From positions 57,168 to 121,167 of the forward strand of contig NW_026042687.1 in the NCBI RefSeq assembly GCF_023856365.1: a stretch of DNA of 64,000 nucleotides, in the 5' to 3' direction. The position numbers and the translations under genes were made by a program. Every line of letters starts with the position of its first letter. The first letter of the stretch is position 1. Of this stretch, positions 1 to 10,125 are shown piece by piece. Source of the DNA: Brienomyrus brachyistius (taxonomy: Eukaryota; Chordata; Actinopteri; Osteoglossiformes; Mormyridae). Under the pieces are notes generated by a model that was given only the letters and a program-made list of their open reading frames with translations, did not search any database and was not told the origin of the DNA.

Positions 1-224
1 ATATATATATACATATATATATATGGGTGTATCGAGACTAGAAGGTCATTATGCATAACTAAAGTGCACTAAAATTGGGTGAGCAGGAAAGGCATGTCAC
101 CCCAGTTGTGTGACAATTATTTTATATATATGTATATATATATATATATTCCCTCCACCACCCCTCCTCTACGGAGGACTGCTTTATTTTTATTTCCATT
201 GCAAAAATAAAAAATTTTAAAACA
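1..224. repeat. Distal end of a minisatellite array (array 0)
   Basis: The first bases carry the monomer hallmarks GGGTGTATCGAGACTAG (from about 25) and the hairpin TGTCAC..GTGACA (about 93-114). A variant tail with CCCTCCACCACCCC and TTTTTATTTCCATTGC follows. The same last-monomer variant ends the arrays at about 41754 and 54388. The window therefore opens inside the terminal monomer of another array, which implies that a further unit or array lies upstream. Confidence 0.85.
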
Positions 225-420
225 CAAAAAAAAAAAAAAACGAAAATAATAATAATAAAAATAATTTTGAATGTGTATTCAAATAAGTTTGAATGTGTGT
301 GAACTATATATAAATATATATATACACATGCATATACAGAAATATATACACACACACACATATATATATATACACACACACACACAGACACACACTCACA
401 TAAACACATACACACACTGT
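225..420. repeat. A-tract, (AAT)n and (TA)n/(CA)n microsatellite
   Basis: An A-run at 225-240 is followed by a short AAT repeat and then alternating TA and CA dinucleotides up to about 415. The block recurs at the head of units 3 and 4 with small length changes in the A-run and TA tract. Reading frames across it give low-complexity Tyr/Ile or Cys/Val peptides and are not genes. Confidence 0.85.
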
Positions 421-784
421 GTACAGTCTTATGCAAAGGTTTGGCACCCCTTGACAAATAACATCTTTTCAATTACAAAAGCAACAATATCAGTTAATAC
501 AGTCTCTTTAGGAACTGGGGGAAAAATACACAATATTTTCAGCAAACATTGATGAATAGTTACTTTTTATGCCATAAATTGAACAAAATTACAAAATAAA
601 AACATTATTATGGCACTCTGCAAAAGTTTGGGCACCCTACGTAATCAGTACTTAGTAACACCTCCTCTGCCAGATATCACAGCTTACAAGCGCTTCTTAT
701 AGCCAGCTGAAAGGCTTTCAGTTCTTGTACTTGGGATTTTCTCACATTCTTCCTTGCAAAAGGCTTCTAGTTCTGTAATATTCT
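421..784 (-). mobile_element. Tc1/mariner relic, 3' part of transposase plus terminal repeat
   Basis: The minus strand reads as the C-terminus of a Tc1 transposase. A peptide like EAFCKEECEKIPSTRTESL is followed by GYKKRL, an in-frame stop, then AVISGRGGVTKY. The left edge GTACAGTCTTATGCAAAGG and an internal TGCAAAAGTTTGGGCACCC look like two degenerate versions of a Tc1-type terminal sequence. Everything encoding the catalytic core is missing. The element is inactive and is unrelated in sequence to the Tc1-like element at 17886-19054. Confidence 0.7.
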
Positions 785-788
785 AATA

Positions 789-866
789 TATCAAGGGCTG
801 TATTGTCAAATAGGAGATCGGCAGCATTCTCCCACCTGAGAAAACTGTACTACAATGCCCTTGATA
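789..866. repeat. 78-bp foldback with 10-bp perfect inverted ends
   Basis: TATCAAGGGC at 789-798 is matched by GCCCTTGATA at 857-866. Inside, the similarity continues only weakly. It could be a tiny MITE or solo foldback next to the Tc1 relic. No clear target-site duplication is visible. Copies lie at the same place in units 3 and 4. Confidence 0.35.
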
Positions 867-1306
867 GTGTGTAGAAACACACTCGTCAGCTCTAGTCCTC
901 CTGTAACAACGCAAAAGGACTGGCAACCCTCAGGTATTTATGCGTGCGATTGTATGATAAATTCACCCTGACAGTCTCACACTTCTCTTGGTACCAACAG
1001 GTCTCATGGAATATATAAAAGGCAACTGCAACAATTATACTCGGCACTAAACATCGAGGCACGGAAATGCAGCAGAGCTTGTGTATTTCTCAGGATGCAT
1101 TCTAGTAAAATGCCCGGAAAATGAGCTAAAGACATATTTCAAGGGGCACTATATAAAACCGATGGAAATTTTACTGATTAAATAAAAGGAAAAGCATCGT
1201 TTGAAAAATCACAAATGTTTCTAAGATTCAATGCATCGCTTTTTGACCACATCATAGCGATGAACACATCATTGTTCCTGACAATGTCCTAATACAGAAA
1301 TAAAAC
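867..1306. other. Unassigned stretch
   Basis: I recognise no gene here. A TATA-like ATATATAAAAGGC lies near 1012-1023. A 12-codon ATG frame follows at 1068 and is not convincing as a gene. On the minus strand, after an AG near 1291, a short open stretch begins DIVRNNDVFIAMMW. It could be a downstream exon of the Lys-rich frame at 1421-1709, but the reading frame does not join well. Confidence 0.4.
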
Positions 1307-1420
1307 TTTATGTTGGTAAACTCAAAAAGCCTTCAGCTGTCACACTGGCTAACGATCTCAAACGATTATAAAGCAGCATTTTGAAAAGCGCTGTTTTAAA
1401 ATAACAGATACAACACTTAC

Positions 1421-1709
1421 CTTGTCTTCTGGCCAAATGCTTTTCACGGCTTGGCACTCCAACGGTGCTGAAACGAAATTTGTATTTCCTCCTACCTCGT
1501 TGGCCCTTCAGTTCTTCTTTTCTCCCTTTGGATGTTTTTTTCCTTCTTCTTTGGATATTGTTTTTTATTTTTGTTTGTTTTTTTTTACTTTGCATGTTTT
1601 TCCTTCTTCGGATATTATTTTTTTGGCTTATTTTTTTAGACGATGTTTTTTTCGTCTTCTTTAAAAATTGATTTTTTTCGTCTTCTTTAAATATTGTTTT
1701 TTTTTTCAT
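1421..1709 (-). CDS. Hypothetical Lys/Arg-rich first exon behind a promoter-like block
   Basis: From an ATG at 1709 the minus strand stays open for about 96 codons to a consensus splice donor (CAAG|GTAAGT at 1421/1420). The peptide is extremely basic, with repeated KKTKK, KRRKN and RRRKK runs. It ends in a less biased stretch, RFSTVGVPSREKHLARRQ. Most of the frame is the complement of a T-rich tract with imperfect CGTCTTCTTTAAA repeats, so the composition may be accidental. In its favour are a CCAAT/heat-shock/TATA array at 1801-1900 and an ATG about 65 nt downstream of a plausible start site. Against it, the frame is broken by homopolymer length changes in units 3 and 4 and truncated in unit 2. 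I do not recognise a family and assign no function. Confidence 0.3.
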
Positions 1710-1800
1710 CCTTTTGATGTTGTTTTACGGAACAAGAGCCGTACAGTGCTACTCTATCAGGAGGTAGCGCCAACTGAACGCCTTGAAGCAGTACCCAGCT

Positions 1801-1900
1801 CTTTTATAGGGAGCGTCAACCCGAAGTCAAGTTCTAGAACGTTGCACTCACTTTTCATTGGTTTCCCAGCTATGCTGTCAGAATAATGTTTGCTGATTGG
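1801..1900 (-). promoter_or_regulatory. Promoter-like block: TATA box, heat-shock element core, two CCAAT boxes
   Basis: On the minus strand, two CCAAT motifs (complements of 1895-1900 and 1856-1861) precede a palindromic nTTCnnGAAn core, GTTCTAGAAC, at 1831-1840. A TATA box CCTATAAAAG lies at 1801-1810. Spacing from TATA to the next minus-strand ATG (1709) fits a start site near 1775. The order resembles inducible vertebrate promoters. It is preserved in all four units while the downstream frame is not. Activity is inferred from motifs only. Confidence 0.5.
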
Positions 1901-1909
1901 TCGAAAATT

Positions 1910-2373
1910 TTAAAACGTACCCGAGTACTGTAAAAAAAACTCAAGATCTTGCTACCCTACGGAGCACCCATAAGGTGATTTTTTTTATACGTTATATGCA
2001 GCTATTTGTAGCAGGCCGTAATTAGACTAATCCACCCTTTGTCAATAAAGCCAACAAGAGAACAGGTTGCCCAAAGTTTGCTCAGGTACACGCCACAGCA
2101 CAACCTTAAAAACACATCCAGCACAAATCACACTAGTGAATGACACAGCAAATCACAGCAATAAAAAAGACCCCTATGGGCAATCCAGCACCCAGACTAC
2201 AGGTGCCAAAAGGCCCAGCCTGCCTAATAATGAACCCAAAATATACATACAACAAAGAAAAAGACACAAACAAAAAAGAAAATAAAACTAGCCAGCTGCT
2301 CCCACTAAACCCCGCTCCCGAGGCCACTAAGCCGGCTGGCTTGATAATACACGATACAACCTCAGATAAAACA
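1910..2373. other. Unassigned stretch, possibly gypsy LTR remains
   Basis: I see no coding potential. On the minus strand this sequence follows the gypsy integrase relic. It could hold 3' untranslated or LTR sequence of that element, but no LTR ends or primer sites could be recognised. Small frames here are unsupported. Confidence 0.35.
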
Positions 2374-3773
2374 TATTAAAGCAACACCAGGGAGGTTTAC
2401 AACCTGATCCTTAAAATTATCGACCCGTAATTCCACCTTGAAAACCCCTAAAGAACAGTAGTTTACCCCATGACTCACTGCCCCATTCAAACAAAAAAAA
2501 AACAGGTTTTTGGGGTAACCTTTAGGTCAGCTCTTCAAAACCAGGTATGAGGACTCTTCAGCTAATCAGTCCTCTAATTAGAAATCTAATTAGGGAGTTG
2601 CAGCGAAAACCTGCATACACACCGGCCCTTTGCGGATAAGATTGTTCACCCCTGAAACAAGCAAACAGAAAGGCTGCTACACTGCAAATTCAATATGCCC
2701 GCCGATGCTCCACCAAATCTATCAGGACCCTGCCTGTCTTTCCCGTGCCTGCTCCTTTGCCAATATGCCCTACCATCGGAACATGCACAGCCATCTCGCC
2801 CCGGCTATGCCTCCAGTCCGAACTGCAGTTCCTATACCTGCCTATAATTGCCTGGCTACAATCCATCCCCCAAAATGAAATTGATGACCCAACGATCACA
2901 GCTAAGAATTCTATCCCCAAACCACTGGTCTTCCTCCCCAACCGAACGATCATTCACTGACCGTGGTAACTTATAAGGGTTGGTATGATGACCAGTGGTG
3001 GACCTCACCGAACGTTTAACTGGTCTCTACACCTCGGGGGGGACATAACCTCCTCCATTATACGAGGCCTACTTGTGGATGCTCTATTGCGACCCCTCCC
3101 ACCAGCCCTGTCCCCGTAAAATCACAGAGTCCTCATCCGATTCCATTTCTGTTGCCCCTGTGGGCAACCCAGACTCAGGAGACATTACCAGAACATCTTC
3201 CCCTGACATAACAACCCCCTGTGGTACTGGACGCAACTCTGTTCGGTGAACTTGACGGACAACCCCGTCCCCCTCCATTGGAGTTGCAGAGTAAACTGCA
3301 CCCTGATCTTGGGGACACCGAACTACCATATACAAACAGGCATCCCAATGATCCTGTATTTTACCTCGAACATGGTTCCGCAAACACACCAGCTGACCTT
3401 CATCAAACCCCTAATCATTAACCAACTCATTGTGTTTCCGATTTCGTGGTGTGGCTTGTTCCTCCAACTAAGCCTTCACATACTCTTGAAGCACCTGCAA
3501 ACTTTCCTGATGGTTTTGTACCCATTCCTCCAAAGGTCCACCATACTGACTGATCCCGGCAGGAGCCTGAAGATAGTGTATCGGTAATCGAGGCTCACAG
3601 CCAGACCTTAAATAAAAAGGCATCATCCAGTCATTTGGTGGGGTGTAGTATTGTAAGCTTCTCTGCTGGAGGAAGTGTGTGAAGCAAATTGTGCAAAAAA
3701 AATATTAAAGCAACACCAGGGAGGTTTACATCTAGATCCTTAAAATGATCGACCTGCAATTCCACCTTGAAAA
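2374..3773. repeat. Segment bounded by 71-bp direct repeats
   Basis: A 71-bp sequence starting TATTAAAGCAACACCAGGG occurs at 2374-2444 and again, with a few substitutions, at 3703-3773. The 1.3 kb between them contains the gypsy integrase relic. The repeats are too long for a target-site duplication. They could be a local duplication boundary or parts of a repeated element. The same pair is present in units 2 and 3. Confidence 0.6.
3084..3668 (-). mobile_element. Ty3/gypsy integrase C-terminal relic
   Basis: Reading the minus strand from about 3668, one frame gives YNTTPHQMTG, then a frame change into MPFYLRSGCEPRLPIHYL. These are typical of the end of the gypsy integrase core. Further on, LRNHVRGKIQDHWDACLYMV and VHRTELRPVPQG resemble the GPY/F-like C-terminal domain. 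In-frame stops follow EYVKA and NELVND. Upstream pol and both LTRs are not recognisable. It is a decayed fragment on the opposite strand to the chemerin-like gene. Confidence 0.75.
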
Positions 3774-4548
3774 TCCAATTACCATATAAAGGATACAAGA
3801 TGTAAAGATGACAAATGACATGGCACACATTTGTTGTTTAGACTGTTGTGTCAGGTTAATTGAAAGCTGAAGGATCTTAGTGTTTACTAGTCTAAGTAAC
3901 AGAATGTCTAAACACTGTGCTTGCCTTTATGGGTTTTTAAGCAGAACATATAGGTATAGAAACATATTAACATTACGTTTCACGATTCACTGACTGGAGA
4001 ATAGGAGAATATACACATCAATATTACTACTTAAGTTAACTAACCCTAATCCCAACCCCTATTGGCACGGAGCCCGCCAGGGTTCAGGTGAGATATAAAT
4101 CTGTAATCTGTATCAATGGTTTTGCTATCCATACCCACCCTATTAATGTTAGCTTCCCAGGGTTTCTTGTTAGACAAGCTCTGTGTCTCTCTATACCCCC
4201 ATTTACTGCACGACTGATTGTCCATTTATAAAGAATCAAATAGGGTGAAGATGGTTTTAGTTTACAATTACTCTGGAAGGTGACCAGATTAAAAAAAACT
4301 AAATACCATGCCTACGTGTATGTAATCTCCATCACAGTCCCCATTTTCCCCATAATCCTCGTTTTGATAGTGCCAATTTGTGTAATGTGAGTTTTTTTTT
4401 TTTTTAAAAAACTGTTATAGAAGAACATACTGGATGCCACATGTGTACAATTACCCCTTTCTAATTAGGGGGGTCCGTTGTGTCAGCTACAGCCTTTACT
4501 AACATACACATAAGTATACAGTCTTACAGCACTTTTGTTTTCCTTTTG
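3774..4548. other. Unassigned stretch
   Basis: No gene or known repeat is recognised. It holds a T-run at about 4391-4404 and ordinary AT-rich non-coding sequence. It is present with little change in units 2 and 3 and deleted in unit 4. Confidence 0.5.
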
Positions 4549-5206
4549 TATTTAATGGTTTTCCATTTAGGGGGCAGCATGGTGGTGCAGTGGTTAGCAC
4601 TGTTGCCTCACACCTCTAGGGCCCGGGTTCGAGTCTCCACCTGGGTCACATGTGTGTGGAGTTTGCATGTTCTACCCATGTCATCGTGGGGTTTCCTCCG
4701 GGTACTCTGGTTTCCCCCACAGTCCAAAAACATGCTGAGGCTAATTGGAGTTGCTAAATTGCCCATAGGAGTGTATGCGTGAGTGAATAGTGTGTGAGTG
4801 TGCCCTGCGATGGGCTGGCCCGCCATCCTGAGTTGTTCCCTGTCTCGTGCCCATTGCTTCCGGGATAGGCTCCAGACCCCCCGCGATCCAGTAGGATAAG
4901 CGGTTTGGAAAATGGATGGATGGATGGACAGTTTTCCATTTGAGGAATTAGCAAAAAACTGCAGTGCATGATGGGTAGGATCTAAAGGCTGCCTAACGCC
5001 CTTAATTTGTTTGCAATTTCGCCAGGTAGGCTACCTTCTTTAAACTGCGTTTTGCTAGACTACACATTTCGAGATGTTTTATTGTAGTCTTGGTAAATAT
5101 ATATATATAGTTTAGCCTAACCCAGCCACTTAAGGGAGCAAGCCAGCTCAGGTAGGTGCCAGTCCCAAGCCCGGATTAATGGAGAGGGTTGGCGTCAAGA
5201 AATAAA
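4549..5206 (-). repeat. Repeat X, inverted copy, interrupted by a V-SINE
   Basis: Apart from the SINE at 4569-4930, this sequence is the reverse complement of parts of 14160-14625. Shared blocks include GGTAGGCTACCTTCTTTAAA, the TAAGTGGCTGGGTTAGGCTA complement and the CATGATGGGTAGG block. A middle piece (about 14362-14520 of the other copy) is missing. The pair forms an inverted repeat about 9 kb apart in each complete unit. Confidence 0.75.
4569..4930 (+). mobile_element. V-SINE (tRNA-derived SINE) with 11-bp target-site duplication
   Basis: The head GGGGGCAGCATGGTGGTGCAG carries an A-box-like TGGTTAGCACTG and a B box GGTTCGAGTC. The body contains the conserved V-SINE core (GTGGAGTTTGCATGTTCT and GGGTTTCCTCCGGGTACTC). 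The tail is (GGAT)n after GATAAGCGGTTTGGAAAATG. The element is flanked by GTTTTCCATTT at 4558-4568 and 4931-4941. The SINE-free copy of X at about 14600 shows the site before insertion. Confidence 0.9.
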
Positions 5207-5772
5207 GAGAAATAAAGACAACTAATACTCCTAGTTTGCGAGATCTGACTGCAATGGCAGCACTGCTACAAGGGTGTGGATAAATCTATACAAATATCAC
5301 CTGCATGCACATTACTTCTTTTACAATAACCAACTCCTGATCCATACTGTTAGTCGTGAAAAAAAAAACTATCGTGTACATAGAGGCCCTGTGTAAAAAG
5401 ATAACTGCCAAGGAAAAGATCAAAAACATTTATTTCAAGGATACAAAGTTTTTATGGTCATGTACAGTGTACAGTGCAATTCTTATTTGATTAACTTGAA
5501 TGTCTCCACAGACTAGACGATTAAACAAATAAAGCAGCGCAACATTACAATAACTAATAACAAATAAACAAAGCTCACGAGTACTATTACAGTATTTATA
5601 TCATTTATTTAAACTTAATTTTACCAGGTAAATTAACTACAAAGCAGTTACCACTGCTTTACCTGCTTCTCGGGAGAAATAGCAGATATACGTCATGTAT
5701 GTGACTAAATTCTTAAGCCAATAAGGGCAAAGTTGTGTCGTAATGGAGGCGGATCCAGTTTGTGCAGCCGGT
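5207..5772. other. Unassigned stretch
   Basis: AT-rich non-coding sequence with no recognised gene. CATGTACAGTGTACAGTGCAA near 5460 is a small local palindrome. The stretch is preserved in units 2 and 3. Confidence 0.45.
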
Positions 5773-6767
5773 TAAAGACACTACGGGCATGTAAATGGAG
5801 AACGAAATTATAGTTATACCGAATCTCCTACACACAATACCAAGGTTACCAACTTTGGTCAGCTGACCGGAGTGAGACGTTCAATTCCCGTAAGATTTCT
5901 TTGCGCCAGCCTGAGAGTCTGAAAACACGTCACACCAGATGCATGAGAGATGGAAACCTGGGATATTCAGTCGAATCAGATCAAATATGATGCTAAGTTA
6001 GTACTAAGTTAAAATATGTTCCGGACTTGTAACATGCACCCATGATTTGGAACAGTCAGCAGGCTGTCTCTGGCCACGCCCCCTACACTCGGTCCGGCCC
6101 CTGGCTTTTCCTGAATTCTGATTCCTTTAGATAAACATTGACTTCATTGATATTGTTATTGATTTATCGACAGACCATCATACTTTTTAGACGTTATAAT
6201 AACAACACTCTATTGATCCCCAAAGAGAGAAATTCTCTCCTTGCCTGCCCCCTCTTACTGTCCATGATACACAAGCACATATGTAGAAAAACGTCAGCTT
6301 GGAAGCCAAGGCTGGACTTAACCTACTCTATTCTGGTATTCTGTTCTCCCAAGTAAGGCATCCCAAGTTCGAATCCAACTTCCGACAAAAGTTCTTCAAT
6401 CGCTACAGCACAATTTGAGCCACTGATCGGCTTTAATTGCTTTGTTTTATTTTTGCGTTTCAGGCAAAACTACATAACACTTAAAGACACTTCGGGCATG
6501 CAAATGGAGAACGAAATTATAGTTATACCGAATCTCCTACACACAATACCAAGGTTACCAACTTTGGTCAGCTGGCCGGAGTGAGACGTTCAATTCCCGT
6601 AAGATTTCTTTGCGCCAGCCTGAGAGTCTGAAAACACGTCACACCAGATGCATGAGAGATGGAAACCTGGGATATTCAGTCGAATCAGATCAAATATGAT
6701 GCTAAGTTAGTACTAAGTTAAAATATGTTCCGCACTTGTAACATGCACCCATGATTTGGAACAGCAG

Positions 6768-7042
6768 CATACCTGTCAAGGTTTGGATTTGAAAATAAAG
6801 GAAATTTTCCGGCACCCGCCGTGAGCCATCCCACCACCGCAACCAGGCTCCAGTATCCCTTACATTTTAAGACAGGAAATATAAATTATATAAAATATAA
6901 TATAAATATAAATATAAATATATAAAATATATAAAATATATAAAATATATAAAATATATTTTTGGCCACAACCGGGATTCGAACCCCGGTCTCCCGTGTG
7001 AAAGGCGGCGAACTTACCACTACACTATCCAGCAACTATATA

Positions 7043-7083
<41 letters not shown>

Positions 7084-7184
7084 ATAAGGGAGATTTACGG
7101 GAAAATACTAATACGGGAGGACGGCGGGAAAGAGAAGTAAAATACGGTAGTTTCCCGGCCAAAACGGGAGACTTGACAGCTATG
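6768..7184. mobile_element. Short-TIR non-autonomous DNA transposon (hAT-like MITE) containing a tRNA-like sequence
   Basis: The left end CATACCTGTCAAG and the complement of the right end (CATAGCTGTCAAG) form a 13-bp terminal inverted repeat with one mismatch. The right flank reads GTCAGCAGG. The first sub-repeat has GGAACAGTCAGCAGG at the matching place (about 6047-6061), which looks like the unoccupied site. This suggests an 8-bp GTCAGCAG duplication shortened on the left, as expected for hAT elements. There is no transposase frame. The interior is (ATAAAT)-rich plus the tRNA-Glu-like block. Confidence 0.6.
6963..7033 (-). tRNA. tRNA-Glu(TTC)-like sequence, probably a pseudogene
   Basis: The minus strand has a perfect A box TAGTGTAGTGG and B box GGTTCGAATCC. 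An anticodon-loop-like CTTTCAC would give anticodon TTC. The acceptor stem pairs poorly, the anticodon stem has mismatched ends and the T stem has a mismatch, so a working tRNA is doubtful. It lies inside the short-TIR transposon and was multiplied with it. This copy has AACTTACC where the others read GATCTTACC on the plus strand. Confidence 0.55.
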
Positions 7185-7796
7185 GTCAGCAGGCTGTCTC
7201 TGGCCACGCCCCCTACAGTCGGTCCGGCCCCTGGCTTTTCCAGCGTGTTCGCGAAAACGACTTCATTTATTTTCTTATTGATTTATCGACAGACCATCAT
7301 ACTTTTTAGACGTTATAATAACAACACTCTATTGATCCCCAAAGAGAGAAATTCTCTCCTTGCCTGCCCCCTCTTACTGTCCATGATACACAAGCACATA
7401 TGTAGAAAAACGTCAGCTTGGAAGCCAAGGCTGGACTTAACCTACTCTATTCTGGTATTCTGTTCTCCCAAGTAAGGCATCCCAAGTTCGAATCCAACTT
7501 CCGACAAAAGTTCTTCAATCGCTACAGCACAATTTGAGCCACTGATCGGCTTTAATTGCTTTGTTTTATTTTTGCGTTTCAGGCAAAACTACATAACACT
7601 TAAAGACACTTCGGGCATGCAAATGGAGAACGAAATTATAGTTATACCGAATCTCCTACACACAATACCAAGGTTACCAACTTTGAGATGGAAACCTGGG
7701 ATATTCAGTCGAATCAGATCAAATATGATGCTAAGTTAGTACTAAGTTAAAATATGTTCCGCACTTGTAACATGCACCCATGATTTGGAACAGCAG

Positions 7797-7984
7797 CATA
7801 CCTGTCAAGGTTTGGATTTGAAAATAAAGGAAATTTTCCGGCACCCGCCGTGAGCCATCCCACCACCGCAACCAGGCTCCAGTATCCCTTACATTTTAAG
7901 ACAGGAAATATAAAATAATATAAATTATATAAAATATAATATAAATATAAATATAAATATATAAAATATATAAAATATAAAATA
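7797..7984. mobile_element. Truncated copy of the short-TIR transposon
   Basis: The left end CATACCTGTCAAG and about 190 bp of interior are present. The sequence then passes from ATAAAATATAAAATAA into CCATTTGTCATTT without the tRNA-like block or the right end. The same truncated form marks this point in units 2 and 4. Confidence 0.65.
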
Positions 7985-8039
7985 ACCATTTGTCATTTAT
8001 TTTCTATTAATTTTTCATGTTCACTCATGCGGTGTCATT

Positions 8040-8165
8040 CACTAATGACTTGGATTTTTCATGCCGACTGACATCGTTCCTTCCCCGTGGGAGACAAATC
8101 TTACAGAACGCGTGACCCATCCTGCTCCTCTTCAGGAAAGTAAATTCGTCATCTTCGTCATCACC
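8040..8165 (-). pseudogene. Zinc-finger fragment resembling a hAT/ZMYM-type transposase N-terminus
   Basis: The minus strand contains an acidic run GDDEDDEF followed by AFCKICLPRGRNDVSRHEKS. This is a CxxC...H pattern of the kind seen at the start of hAT-family proteins and domesticated relatives. The frame is short and stops soon after KSLVNDRAA, and no catalytic domain follows. It is best read as a small relic, and chance resemblance cannot be excluded. Confidence 0.35.
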
Positions 8166-10125
8166 CCTTAAAACAATTACTGAAGCGAGACGGCGCACGC
8201 GTTACGGCGACAGATTTAAATTGTGAGTGCACTATATCTCGTCGCAAATGGTGCTTAACCACGGCGGGTCTCAAGCACAGGAGACTCCCAATTTCTAAAT
8301 GACACACACTTGGCTCACAGCGCAAAGTTGTGTTAAACTTGCTTTGTCTAAAGCAGGCACACACATACGAGTATGATCCTGATAGGTAACTAAGCTATCG
8401 GTCTTATGTCCAAGCGCAACATAATTTAGGTTAGAACCTCATAACAAGTATTCCCGTTCGCTAATAGAGAGATCTCTCCCAGGATATATAGAAACGGAGA
8501 CACTCGTCCGAATTGAACCTGGAAACAAAGCGCTACATCTGAGAATCTCGTCAGACATAGGGTTAAAGTTTACTGCAGTTTAATACGAAAGAACTACAAT
8601 GAAATCACCGAAAATAAAACAAAATAATATAACTACTAATAATAGAAATAAAAATAACTATAATAAGCCCATATGATCCCGCTTAAATGCCTTCAGATTG
8701 CCATGAGTGCGACTTTTGCAACCAGTTGACAGTAGCGCTTCTTCACTGCACGTTCGGTCATAAAAAGTTTAAATTGTGTGCTCAGAATAAGTTTAAACCT
8801 TGTGCCTTGTGATTATTAACCAATTTTTATGCTGAATGGTCGGCTCAAACTCAATTGCGAAACACCGTGAGTCTGTTAATGTGTGACTTAAATGGAACTC
8901 ATTAATAACCAGTATCACATAATAACCTGGGTTAGAATAGAAGGCTTGTCCAACGAGCTGCGTCACCAGGTAATGTAAACGATCGGTAGCGAAGCTCCCC
9001 TCACGGCCAATGAGAGAGAGTCTCGCGATATTTCAGGCGAATTTGAGGTTTCAGAGCGTAGATCGCACAGGCAGGGATTCTTGTGAGCACTCAATGAACG
9101 GAGGCTGAAGTTGTGTAAAAGACATGCATTTATTCCTATAACTAACATAAGACAGACATTACACCTAACAAACAATAAACACGAAATAACGGAGTGGACA
9201 CAAACAATGTAATCATGAAAATGCAATGACCAGATTTAAAATGAGTAACCTTAAAAGGGAAAATACTGTTCTGCAAAGCAAGCAATTTGTGGAAATACTG
9301 TCCTAAAGTAATATAGCAGGTGAATAGGAGTTTAGGTTGTTATAAATGAAAGGAAGTTTGTTTACTTGGTTGCAGAGTGGGGGGGGGGGGGGTCTTGGCA
9401 GTTGGTTGCGGAGGCTGATGAGCTGATGGGTGATGGCACTCAGGGAGGCGCGGTGTTTGCAGCGGTTGTTGGAGTGGAGCCCCTCTGATTCCCTCTCCTG
9501 GTGAAGCTTGGGCTTGGTTGCAGTTCTCTGTCCAGCTGGGTCTTCACTGATAGGCTTCAGGAGGGCTTCTTGTGGGCTTCTCTTCTCTTGGGCTGATGTT
9601 CTCTGCCTCTCTTCGTGCTGATGGTCTTTTGTTTTCTCCTCCCTTCTGTTTCTCCTCTCCTGGCTTTGTTCTGAGGTGCCAGGTTTTATAGTGTAAAGTT
9701 CGTGAATAGGAGTGACCAGGAATTCGACTCCTGGACCAATGGCTGACCATCCATTTGGCGGGTTTTCGGAAGGGGGTCTGTATCAGTCCTTTTGAGATTT
9801 ATGACCAGAGTGATTTCCCTTGTATTGATGATTTTCGTTAGGCTGGTGTAACTTTTGATATATTCACTTTCGTGGTAACCACTGACCAGATTTGGAAACT
9901 GGAGTGATTTTCCATCGGTTTGATACCAAACATGCCATAGCAGCCTAGCGGTTCACACCTCATACCATCTGTAATGATTAATTAATGATTACTTATATTA
10001 TGTCGTTATGTTATATTACTCACACCTTATTTTATGCCTCACAATCTATATAATTGTAAATATACTGTGTAGCTGCTGGCGCGTTCCAAACTAAATCTCA
10101 TTGTACTTACAATGTCAATAAAAAC
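8166..10125. other. Unassigned 2-kb stretch with a G14 tract
   Basis: No gene is recognised. A run of 14 G lies at 9379-9392 (length differs between units). The region 9500-9680 is rich in CTTCTC and CTCTTC and gives spurious charged peptides on the minus strand. It could be an old LTR or 3' end, but no terminal motif is clear. Confidence 0.4.

Larger units (their letters stand above)
5773..7983. repeat. Three tandem sub-repeats of 0.7, 1.1 and 0.4 kb
   Basis: Copies start at TAAAGACACT: 5773, 6482 and 7601. Each begins with a GGGCATG(T/C)AAATGGAGAACG block. The first lacks the short-TIR transposon, the second carries it complete (6768-7184), and the third carries a truncated one. They share AAGCCAAGGCTGGACTTAAC and a GTTCGAATCC box-B-like motif. 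Short frames such as that from 6138 are part of the repeat and not genes. Confidence 0.85.

Noticed and set aside
122..472. 116-codon Cys/Val/Tyr-rich minus-strand frame
   Set aside because: It is the translation of the (CA)n/(TA)n microsatellite.
7173..7475. 100-codon frame at the sub-repeats (also 6138, 25291, 47874)
   Set aside because: It is part of the tandem sub-repeat. Start and length change with local rearrangement and no domain is visible.
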